A stretch of 64,000 nucleotides of DNA from Streptomyces sp. NBC_01431 (GTDB taxonomy: Bacteria > Actinomycetota > Actinomycetes > Streptomycetales > Streptomycetaceae): assembly GCF_036231355.1 (NCBI RefSeq), contig NZ_CP109496.1, forward strand, positions 5,146,001-5,210,000. The letters run 5' to 3'. Positions within the stretch are counted from its first letter, which is position 1, and every line of letters starts with the position of its first letter. The notes beneath the pieces are model-generated. The model was not told the DNA's origin and ran no database searches. It saw only the letters and a program-made list of their open reading frames with translations. Of the stretch, positions 57,712 to 64,000 are shown piece after piece. A program made the translations under genes and the position numbers.

Positions 57712-59099
57712 GGTGGGCGCTGGTCCGGGTGTGCCTCGCGGTCACCGTGATGGTCGTGGTCGCCTTCGCGGTGCCGCTCGGCATGGTCATCAAGGAGATG
57801 GCCCGCGACCGGGCGTTCTCCAACGCCGAACGGCAGGCCGCGGCGATCGGGCCGACGCTGTCCATCACCACCGAGCGCGATGCCCTGGAACGGGCCGTCG
57901 CCTCCACCCAGTTCGGCGCCGAGGACCGGATGGCCCTGCACGTCCCGGCGGACCCGGCGGTGGCCGGCAGCACGCCCGTGGAGATCGGCAGGCGGCGGGC
58001 CGCGGAGAAGGACCTGGAAGCCACCCGGAAGATCATCAAGGCCTCCATCACGGACGTGCCGGGCGGCTCCGCGCTGCTCCAGCCGACCGCGTTGAGCTCC
58101 GGCCAGATCGCGATCGTCGAGGTCTTCGTGCCGGAGGCCGAGGTCACCAACGGTGTGGCGACGGCCTGGCTGGTCCTGGCCGGTGTCGGCATCGGCCTGA
58201 TCATCGGGTCGGTGGCGGTCGCCGACCGGCTCGGGGTGCGCATGGTCCAGCCGGCCCAGCGGCTCGCGGGCGCGGCGCAGGACCTGGGCGAGGGGAAGCT
58301 CGGGGCGCGGGTCCCCGAGGAGGGGCCCACCGAACTACGCTCGGCCGCCGTCGCCTTCAACTCGATGGCCGACCAGGTGGTCCAACTTCTCGCCAACGAA
58401 CGGGAGTTGGCCGCCGACCTCTCGCACCGGCTGCGTACGCCGCTCACCGTCCTGCGGCTGAACGCGGCCTCCCTCGGGGACGGGCCCGCGGCCGAGCAGA
58501 CCCGGGCGGCGGTCGAGCAGCTGGAGCGCGAGGTCGACACCATCATCCGCACGGCCCGGGACGCCAAGCCCCAGACACAGCCCGCCGGCGCGGGCGCGGG
58601 CTGCGACGCCAGCGAGGTCATCCTGGAGCGGATGGCGTTCTGGTCGGCCCTTGCCGAGGACGAGGGGCGCGAGGTGCGGCTGGCGGGCGTGGACCGGCCG
58701 GTACGCATCCCGGTGGCCCGGCCCGATCTGGTGGCGGTGCTCGACGCGCTGCTCGGCAACGTGTTCCGGCACACGCCGGAGGGCACGGCGTTCTCGGTCG
58801 ACGTCCACAACGGGGAGGACGCGGTGATCGTGCTGGTCTCCGACGCGGGGCCGGGGATCTCCGATCCCCGGGCGGCGCTGGCCCGGGGCAACAGCGGGGG
58901 CCGTCCCGGGTCTACGGGGCTCGGGCTCGACATCGTCCGCCGGGTCGCGGAGTCGACGGGTGGCGACGTCCGGATCGGGCATTCCGTCCTGGGCGGGACG
59001 GAGGTCCGCCTCTGGATCGGGCTCGGGGTTACGCCGCCGGGCCGGCGCGGGCATCGGGTGCGGGGGCGGGGCCGAGCCCGTCGGGGGGCGGACGCCTGA
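57708..59099 (+). CDS. Sensor histidine kinase (partner of the response regulator)
   Basis: A 463-residue kinase. TM helix 1 is VTVMVVVAFAVPLGMVI, followed by an outside domain of about 110 residues, TM helix 2 (AWLVLAGVGIGLIIGSVAVA), HAMP, and the H-box ELAADLSHRLRTPLTVLRL (His phosphorylated). The N-box is LDALLGNVFRHTP and the G boxes VSDAGPGIS and GSTGLGLDIV. It is coupled to the regulator by GTGA. The Arg-rich C-terminal tail (RGHRVRGRGRARRGA) is odd and may be noise at the end of the frame. Confidence 0.9.
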   Translation: MRWALVRVCLAVTVMVVVAFAVPLGMVIKEMARDRAFSNAERQAAAIGPTLSITTERDALERAVASTQFGAEDRMALHVPADPAVAGSTPVEIGRRRAAEKDLEATRKIIKASITDVPGGSALLQPTALSSGQIAIVEVFVPEAEVTNGVATAWLVLAGVGIGLIIGSVAVADRLGVRMVQPAQRLAGAAQDLGEGKLGARVPEEGPTELRSAAVAFNSMADQVVQLLANERELAADLSHRLRTPLTVLRLNAASLGDGPAAEQTRAAVEQLEREVDTIIRTARDAKPQTQPAGAGAGCDASEVILERMAFWSALAEDEGREVRLAGVDRPVRIPVARPDLVAVLDALLGNVFRHTPEGTAFSVDVHNGEDAVIVLVSDAGPGISDPRAALARGNSGGRPGSTGLGLDIVRRVAESTGGDVRIGHSVLGGTEVRLWIGLGVTPPGRRGHRVRGRGRARRGADA

Positions 59100-59219
59100 T
59101 CCCCGCTCGGCGGGCGGGCGCCCTAGGGCTCCGCCCCAGACCCCGTTCGCGCCTTAAGGGCGCTCGCCCTCAAACGGAGGGCTGAAATGCTCCGGTGCCG
59201 GCCGGCACGGACGCTGCCA

Positions 59220-59245
59220 GGGGCGCGGGGAACTGCGCGACAGGC
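59220..59245. repeat. Copy of the GGGCGCGGGGAACTGCGCGA repeat
   Basis: The motif shared with 39646-40050 occurs again in the 305-bp gap after the kinase. The rest of the gap (59100-59352) holds GC-rich hairpins and no gene. Confidence 0.7.
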
Positions 59246-59353
59246 CACGGCGGCCCGCAGCCGATCCGACTCCCCCCCCCGGAGGGTCCAGGGAAGCCCC
59301 GATGCTCGTAAGTAGGTGTTCTGGAGAGTACGGCCTGGTCAGGACACAAGAAA

Positions 59354-59383
59354 GCCCCGTCCGGCACTGTGGCCGAACGGGGC
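59354..59383 (-). terminator. Terminator at the left end of the accessory island
   Basis: A 12-bp stem with one mismatch (GCCCCGTCCGGC / GCCGAACGGGGC) and a 6-nt loop. It is followed on the minus strand by CTTTCTTGTG. It ends a minus-strand transcript, that of the small genes to the right. Confidence 0.7.
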
Positions 59384-59404
59384 TGGTTCCTGTCTGGGAC
59401 TGAT

Positions 59405-59509
59405 CTACGAGCAGAACGACGACTTCACGGCGGTCACGATGTTCGCGGCCTGGTCGTCAGTGAGGCTCGGCACCGTGCCGCCCTCGTACCGGCTCGCGCT
59501 GCGCGGCAT
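59405..59509 (-). CDS. Possible small ORF or gene fragment
   Basis: A 34-residue reading from ATG 59509 ending VPSLTDDQAANIVTAVKSS-FCS just before the terminator. The frame stays open upstream into the neighbour, so a longer protein is possible. The helix-like ending and terminator position suggest a gene end, possibly of a truncated gene. No family recognised. Confidence 0.3.
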   Translation of the reverse strand: MPRSASRYEGGTVPSLTDDQAANIVTAVKSSFCS

Positions 59510-59603
59510 CCGGCGAAGGCACCGAAGCTCGGTAGCCCTTGGACGGAACGGCGGAAGCCCGCTCACCTTCGCCGAGGGCAGATGAGCGGGCCGCGCTACT
59601 AGC

Positions 59604-59816
59604 TCAGCCTTCCGACGAGTTGCAAGAAGCACACCCGACGTTGAAGGGCTTGCCTGTCTCAGGGTCGACTGTGAGGGTCGCTCCGAGACCGTGCGGGCAG
59701 AATCGACGGGGGCGCCTTCCGGGGCGCTTTTCGACCCGAAGACGCTGCCAGCTTGCCAGCAGCTTGCTGTACCGAGGGTCATCCCACCTGTGGGGCGCTC
59801 CGCCTTCTTCGCTCAC
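59604..59816 (-). CDS. Small Cys-containing protein, unknown
   Basis: A 70-residue protein from GTG 59816, after a GGAAGGAA ribosome site. The C-terminal half has FCPHGLGATLTVDPETGKPF and VGCASCNSSEG: three Cys and one His that could bind zinc. Such small proteins are typical of mobile-element cargo in Streptomyces. Function unknown. Confidence 0.55.
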   Translation of the reverse strand: MSEEGGAPHRWDDPRYSKLLASWQRLRVEKRPGRRPRRFCPHGLGATLTVDPETGKPFNVGCASCNSSEG

Positions 59817-59893
59817 TGCGGTTCCTTCCTGACGGACCGTGGTCAACTGTAGAGCGGTAGCCGCAAGTTGGGGGTGCGGCTGCCGCTGGTCAC

Positions 59894-60400
59894 TCAGACG
59901 GTTTGCGGTGCCGCACAGTTGGACCCGCCGTCGGTGCACTCGCTGTGCATGCAATCGGCGGACACCAGTACCTCCCCCTGCGTTTCCTTGGCCCACAGGT
60001 ACAGGTCCGGTACGTACCCCGCACGTTCGATGGCGCTCAGCGTCCGGATCACCGTTGCGTCGTCGTGTTGCTTTGTCGCCGGGGTCTCCGGTACGTGGTG
60101 GACGAACTTCCCGAGATCGTCCGTCAGGCGTTGATAGGTGCGCGTGTCCTGGATCAGGGCGTGCCATCCCTCGTCGACGATCCGTGAGGGCCGAAGGGTC
60201 AGTCCGGGCGTCTTGTTGCCTGCCGCTGCTGCCACGAACTTGAGGGCTTCATCAACGATTCGCCCTGCCAGCGATTCGCTGATGTCGGCGTTGGCGCGCT
60301 GCACCAGGCGCACGGCACCTTCGAAGCTCTCATCTGCGATCAGTTGCCGGGCACTCGGCTTGAGGTCGCCGGTTGGCGCCAACTCGCTGAGAACGGACAT
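59894..60400 (-). CDS. Protein of unknown function in the accessory island
   Basis: A 168-residue soluble protein. FVAAAAGNKTPGLTLRPSRI, then VDEGWHALIQDTRTYQRLTD and FVHHVPET are reminiscent of glycine-rich-domain/DUF-type proteins with a W-H-x-x-I-x-x-T motif found near XRE genes in actinomycete elements. The C-terminus has three Cys (ADCMHSECTDGGSNCAA). ATG 60400. The 203-bp gap to the next gene upstream is empty apart from a ribosome-site-like GGAAGG. Confidence 0.6.
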   Translation of the reverse strand: MSVLSELAPTGDLKPSARQLIADESFEGAVRLVQRANADISESLAGRIVDEALKFVAAAAGNKTPGLTLRPSRIVDEGWHALIQDTRTYQRLTDDLGKFVHHVPETPATKQHDDATVIRTLSAIERAGYVPDLYLWAKETQGEVLVSADCMHSECTDGGSNCAAPQTV

Positions 60401-60603
60401 CGGGTTGCCTTCCCTTCGATGGGTTGGTTGGACCGTTCCGGTCCCGTAGCGGAGCCTGCGTACGGGACCGGAGCGGGGCTTAGGTGGGTGTGGCGGGCCG
60501 CTTCCGGCGTCTCCGTTTCACGGGACGTGCGTCCGAGCGGGGACTCGCCCCGAACCCCCGGCCGGGACGGACGACTCGTCGTGACCTCACCGGGGCCGGG
60601 AAC

Positions 60604-60906
60604 CTATGGGGCCGCGCGTTCGTGCTGCGGCTCCTGGGGAGACGGCGGCGGGATCTCCTGCTTCCCCTCGTCCAGCTCCAGGCGGCGCACAAGTGCCACG
60701 TCTTCAAAGGTCCGGGCGAACGTGGGGTGTCCGGACAGGCCCGTGTGCGTCATCATCGCCAGATCGGCGGCCTTGAGGTCTGACGTAGCGGCCAGCGTCC
60801 ATAGGCAGGCACTGTCAAGACAGCGAGCCGAGACGGTGATCTCTCCGTGCGGGTGCGTGCCGATGGAGTGCTTTACCGGCCGGATCACGCCGCGGGGGGT
60901 TCTCAC
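60604..60906 (-). CDS. DUF7848-like small protein
   Basis: A 100-residue protein. GTG 60906 overlaps the TGA of the upstream small gene (GTGA). The core HSIGTHPHGEITVSARCLDS, then CLWTLAATSDLKAADLAMM and HTGLSGHPTFARTFEDVALV match the DUF7848 pattern (two Cys, two His, possible zinc site). These proteins occur with XRE genes on integrative elements in Streptomyces. Function unknown. Confidence 0.6.
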   Translation of the reverse strand: MRTPRGVIRPVKHSIGTHPHGEITVSARCLDSACLWTLAATSDLKAADLAMMTHTGLSGHPTFARTFEDVALVRRLELDEGKQEIPPPSPQEPQHERAAP

Positions 60907-61121
60907 AGTCCCGACCTCACAGGGCGAGTCCACACGCGCGCCTGCCAGACTTCGGCGTCAGTCGGCGGGCGGAGCCTGCTCGGCGGGGCGGCCCACTCGG
61001 CACCCCCACCCGGCGGCACGAGGTACACGCTGCCTTTGAACAGGCGACGTACTTCCCCGATCCGCCTGTCTGCCGTGTCTACTGCATAACCACCCATCGT
61101 GGGCGACCAGTTGTCGGCCAT
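60903..61121 (-). CDS. Small protein coupled to the DUF7848-like gene
   Basis: A 72-residue protein from ATG 61121. It starts with MADNWSPTMGGYAVDTADRR and has IGEVRRLFKGSVYLVPPGGG then EWAAPPSRLRPPT, a beta-strand-rich layout. It is found as a partner of DUF7848-type genes. It is divergent from the XRE gene at 61225. Function unknown. Confidence 0.55.
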   Translation of the reverse strand: MADNWSPTMGGYAVDTADRRIGEVRRLFKGSVYLVPPGGGAEWAAPPSRLRPPTDAEVWQARVWTRPVRSGL

Positions 61122-61224
61122 CGCTTCTCGCCGTCCCCTCGAACGTCGTAAGCCTTGATCGTGCTGCCGCGAGGGAATGCCGACTAGCGGCCCGTGTAGG
61201 CCAACTGTCGGCCAGACTGGGCAC

Positions 61225-62427
61225 ATGTCGGGGGACATGGGGGCCAACATCCGGCGCGAGCGGAAACAGCACGGATGGAGCCAGGCACGCCTAGCGCGGG
61301 AGGTCTGCCGAGTCGCCGGGGTTCAGGGCGAACCGGTCGGCCGCCAAGAGGTCAGCCGATGGGAAACAGGGAAGCGCACGCCCCGCGAGTGGTTGCCGTC
61401 CATCGCTGACGCTCTCGGCGTGCCCGTGGATGCGCTCACAGCGCCGCAGCCGCCCGCTGAACCTCCGTTGCCGACGCTCGCTGACTATTTGCCTGCCGAT
61501 GATCCGCTAGCACCCCTCATCACCCGCACTGGGCGACGCATCGGCATGGAGCAGGTAGGCGACTTGCAACAGCGCGTGCACGGCCTACGGCTAGCCGATG
61601 ATGTTCTAGCCGGTGGCGACCTGATCCGTCCCGCGCTCCGCGAACTCCGATCGGCCGTGAAGCTTTACCGGGAAGGCAGCCACAGCGGAGAGGTGGGCCG
61701 CGAACTCCTGCGCCAGATTGGCGAGTTGGGGCAGATCGCCGGATGGATCGCGAGCGACGCCGGGCAGTACAGCGAGGCGGAACAGATCTACCGACTAGGA
61801 CTCAGCGCCGCGAGGCAGGCAGCGGATCACACCTTGGCCGGGAACCTCGCCGGGTCGCTGGCATACCAACTCAGCAATACTGGAAGGGAAGCTGAGGGGA
61901 TCCAGCTCGCCCGCGCCGCTCTCGACGTGGCCGGAACAGACGCACCGGCCAAGGCTCGCGCGCTGTACCTCGACCGGACGGCATGGGCGCACACCAAGGC
62001 CGGTGAAGTTCAGCCTGCCATTCGGGCACTGGGAGAGGCCAATGAGGCGCTGAGTCAGCACAGCAAAGGAAGCGAGGCACCGGCCTACCTGTATTGGGTT
62101 GACTCCGGCGAACTACAGGTCATGGAGGCCCGTGTCTACACGGAGCTACGCCGACCACTCCGCGCCGTTCCGCTGCTCCGGGATGTACTCAGCCGATACG
62201 ACGCGACCCACACGCGGGAGCTTGCCCTGTACCTGTCGTGGCTCGCCGTCGCCCTCTCTGATGCCAACGAACCCGAGGAGGCGGTAACCGTCGCCGAACG
62301 CGTGATCTCACTTTCCGCCGACGTGGCCAGCGAACGAACAGCAGAGCGTGTGCGAATCGTGCTCGCGCGCCTGGAAGAGTTCCACGACATTCCAGACGTC
62401 CGAGCACTGCTCGACGGCGCCGCATAA
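61225..62427 (+). CDS. XRE-family regulator with TPR-like domain
   Basis: A 400-residue protein. The HTH (ANIRRERKQHGWSQARLARE, RQEVSRWETGKRTPREWLPS) is clear at residues 6-70. TPR-like helices follow (LGQIAGWIASDAGQYSEAEQ, IYRLGLSAARQAADHTLAGN, AGSLAYQLSNTGREAEGIQL). It is typical of the regulator that controls small divergent operons on Streptomyces integrative elements. ATG 61225 gives the compact HTH; the earlier frame is not needed. It ends at a strong terminator. Base composition is lower in GC than in the neighbours. Confidence 0.82.
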   Translation: MSGDMGANIRRERKQHGWSQARLAREVCRVAGVQGEPVGRQEVSRWETGKRTPREWLPSIADALGVPVDALTAPQPPAEPPLPTLADYLPADDPLAPLITRTGRRIGMEQVGDLQQRVHGLRLADDVLAGGDLIRPALRELRSAVKLYREGSHSGEVGRELLRQIGELGQIAGWIASDAGQYSEAEQIYRLGLSAARQAADHTLAGNLAGSLAYQLSNTGREAEGIQLARAALDVAGTDAPAKARALYLDRTAWAHTKAGEVQPAIRALGEANEALSQHSKGSEAPAYLYWVDSGELQVMEARVYTELRRPLRAVPLLRDVLSRYDATHTRELALYLSWLAVALSDANEPEEAVTVAERVISLSADVASERTAERVRIVLARLEEFHDIPDVRALLDGAA

Positions 62428-62435
62428 ACGCAGGA

Positions 62436-62485
62436 AGCCCCCGCACTCGTCGTCCCTTCTGCGAGGGATGACGAGCGCGGGGGCT
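62436..62485 (+). terminator. Terminator after the XRE/TPR gene
   Basis: A long hairpin: AGCCCCCGC at 62436-62444 pairs with GCGGGGGCT ending at 62485, with inner pairing (CGTCGTCCCT / AGGGATGACG). It may also serve the capsid fragment on the minus strand. Confidence 0.8.
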
Positions 62486-62496
62486 AAGTGGTGTGA

Positions 62497-62754
62497 TCAG
62501 CCGACGAGGACGTTGGTCAGCCGTGCGGCGGCCTTCCCGCCAAGCAGGGCGAGGCCGCAATAGAAGTCGATGCGAGTGCGGTATACGGGCTTGTCGTGAG
62601 TTTCGCCAAGGTCGGTGGCCTGCACGCCACTGTTGGTCAGACCACTCACTCCGGCGTCGGCCTCGGTGCGTCCGAAGCGTACGGCGTAGATGTCGCCGGT
62701 CTGCTTACCGCCCGTTCCGGCCCTCAGCCGGAGCAGGTCGGTACGAACAACCAC
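62497..62754 (-). pseudogene. Phage major capsid protein, C-terminal fragment
   Basis: About 85 residues. The end IYAVRFGRTEADAGVSGLTN, then DLGETHDKPVYRTRIDFYCG and LALLGGKAAARLTNVLVG has the pattern of P22-like/HK97-type phage coat proteins (I-Y-x-V-R-F-G, DLGE-x-KPVYRTRI-x-x-Y-x-G, A-A-R-L). Full capsids are about 300 residues, so this is a remnant with the N-terminus missing. It lies beside the XRE-based island and shows that a prophage or element with phage parts was once here. Confidence 0.7.
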
Positions 62755-62954
62755 AGGGTTCGCAGTGCACCTGTGACGGCCAGAGGAAGCGGTGGGGTGA
62801 GGAAAGGACTCCGGGCTTAACCTCCCCCCATCCCATCCTTAAGCCGACCCTAAGATCCTCAACCCCCGTCCTGAACTGGGCATTTGTCCGGTTCCGCATC
62901 GCTAGCGTGCTGCCGCACCCCCGAATTCCCCCGCAACGCAGAGGCAGGCACGGC

Positions 62955-64000
62955 ATGGGCAGCAGTACGCACCGGCGCAGGGCGAGCGGCAAGACCAAGG
63001 TGATCGGCGGCCTCGTCGCCGCGGCGGTCGCCGGCGGCGGAGCCTTCGCGCTCACCGGCACCGCGCAGGCCGCCTCGGTCGGCGCGGCCTACACCAAGAC
63101 CAGCAGCTGGACCGGCGGCTACACCGGCCAGTACGTCATCACCAACGACACCGGCAAGACCCTCACCGACTGGACGCTGGAGTTCGACCTCCCCGCCGGC
63201 ACCGCGCTCTCCTCCCTGTGGAACGGTGACCAGACCGTCAAGGGGCAGCACGTCACGGTGAAGCCCGCGAGCTGGGACAGGAGCGGGCTCGCCCCCGGCA
63301 AGTCGGCGACCGTCGGCTTCGTCACCACAGCCAGTGGCAGCGCGGGCGACCCGACCGGCTGTCTCATCAACCAGGAGAAGTGCTCCGTCGACACCGGCGC
63401 CACCCCGCAGCCCAGCGGCCGCCCCACCCAGGCGCCCACCCCCAAGCCCTCCCAGTCGGCGACCGCCAAACCGACCGCCAAGCCGTCCGGGTCCGCCACC
63501 GCGACGCCCACCCCCGGCAAGCCGTCCGGCGGCGGCACCGCGAGCGGGGCCGGGTTCGCCCCGTACGTGGACACCTCGCTCTACCCGGCGTACGACCTCG
63601 TGGACACGGCCGACAAGACCGGCGTCAAGCAGTTCAACCTCGCCTTCGTGACCTCTGGCGGCGGCTGCGCCCCGCTGTGGGGCGGCGTCACCGACCTGCC
63701 GGGTGACAAGGTCGCCGGGCAGATCGGCGCGCTGCGCGCCAAGGGCGGCGACGTGCGGGTGTCCTTCGGTGGCGCGTCCGGCTCCGAGCTGGGCCTGGTG
63801 TGCAAGAGCGCCGACGAGCTGGCCGCCGCGTACGGCAAGGTCATCGACGCGTACAAGCTCACCAAGGTCGACTTCGACATCGAGGGCGCGGCCCTGCCCG
63901 ACACCGCCGCCAACACCCGACGCGCGCAGGCCATCGCCAAACTCCAGCAGTCGCACCCCGGCCTCGACGTCTCCTTCACGCTGCCCGTGATGCCGGAGGG
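62955..64000 (+). CDS. Secreted GH18 chitinase with N-terminal CBM2 (runs off the right edge)
   Basis: The ATG 62955 and open frame continue past the window end; about 348 residues are visible. A signal peptide is cut near AQA-ASVGA. A CBM2-type module (about 38-135) has KTSSWTGGYTGQYVITND, LTDWTLEFDLPAGTALSSLW and two Cys. A Pro/Thr/Lys linker follows. The GH18 domain begins FAPYVDTSLYPAYDLVDTAD and has the catalytic DFDIEGA (Glu about 310). CBM2 plus GH18 is the Streptomyces ChiC-like layout. About 200 bp upstream hold no gene; TAAG repeats spaced 11 bp at about 62839-62855 might be a regulator site. Confidence 0.85.
   Translation, partial: MGSSTHRRRASGKTKVIGGLVAAAVAGGGAFALTGTAQAASVGAAYTKTSSWTGGYTGQYVITNDTGKTLTDWTLEFDLPAGTALSSLWNGDQTVKGQHVTVKPASWDRSGLAPGKSATVGFVTTASGSAGDPTGCLINQEKCSVDTGATPQPSGRPTQAPTPKPSQSATAKPTAKPSGSATATPTPGKPSGGGTASGAGFAPYVDTSLYPAYDLVDTADKTGVKQFNLAFVTSGGGCAPLWGGVTDLPGDKVAGQIGALRAKGGDVRVSFGGASGSELGLVCKSADELAAAYGKVIDAYKLTKVDFDIEGAALPDTAANTRRAQAIAKLQQSHPGLDVSFTLPVMPE

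Noticed and set aside
1..64000. rRNA genes, riboswitches or a replication origin
   Set aside because: I looked for rRNA-like conserved stretches, T-box/TPP/cobalamin-type leaders and DnaA-box clusters and saw none.

Overview
The window is very GC-rich chromosomal DNA with strong third-position G/C bias, GTG/TTG starts, short 4-bp gene overlaps and many secreted hydrolases. Together with class E/F sortase signals, DasR-type operators and chitin/cellulose enzymes, this points to a Streptomyces chromosome. Most of it looks like core genome; two or three short stretches look acquired. Functions are read from translated sequence and family knowledge; no database search was possible.

Layout. 0-10 kb: the end of a Na+/solute symporter; an MFS exporter divergent from its HxlR regulator with two matching operator palindromes; DUF6412 plus a second YidC; an FAH-family hydrolase with a 20-bp operator-like palindrome; a UPF0303/Gfo-Idh pair divergent from a ROK repressor; an LAxTG surface protein. 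9-16 kb: a phosphonate (2-aminoethylphosphonate type) unit made of a HutC-type GntR regulator, FAD oxidase, phosphonatase-like HAD hydrolase and a complete ABC importer. 16-21.7 kb: NagD-like phosphatase, a repeat-bearing wall protein with a class F sortase, a GH6 glucanase lipoprotein and two membrane/secreted proteins of unknown role.

21.7-32.8 kb lies between two tRNA-Lys(CTT) genes that share a 139-bp near-identical block. It holds an NlpC/P60 protein coupled to an SPFH protein with huge Pro/Ala/Ser tracts, a 47-bp tandem repeat, an LPMO with a DasR (dre) site, an SGNH hydrolase, an MFS exporter and a small accessory cluster (frameshifted XRE/DUF5753 regulator, DUF6879, small proteins). 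33-39.6 kb: IclR regulator, an Ehu-type (ectoine/hydroxyectoine) ABC importer, amidase and a flavin-dependent oxidoreductase. 40-45.6 kb: a GH18 chitinase with two dre-like sites, a PAS-GGDEF-EAL c-di-GMP enzyme and an M6-like metalloprotease, then a third tRNA-Lys(CTT).

45.7-59.1 kb: a Prim-Pol-like protein; a three-gene operon of a Cas4/AddB/Dna2-type Fe-S nuclease, an unknown 540-residue protein and an SF1 (Upf1/Dna2-like) helicase, the most interesting system here; then PAP2 and histidine phosphatases, an XRE-TPR regulator, a spermidine-synthase-like protein and a two-component system. 59.4-62.8 kb is an accessory island of small ORFs (one DUF7848-like), an XRE/TPR regulator and a C-terminal fragment of a phage major capsid protein. 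The window ends inside a second GH18 chitinase carrying an N-terminal CBM2. Chitin use is a recurring theme (LPMO, two GH18 enzymes, dre sites), tied to DasR control.
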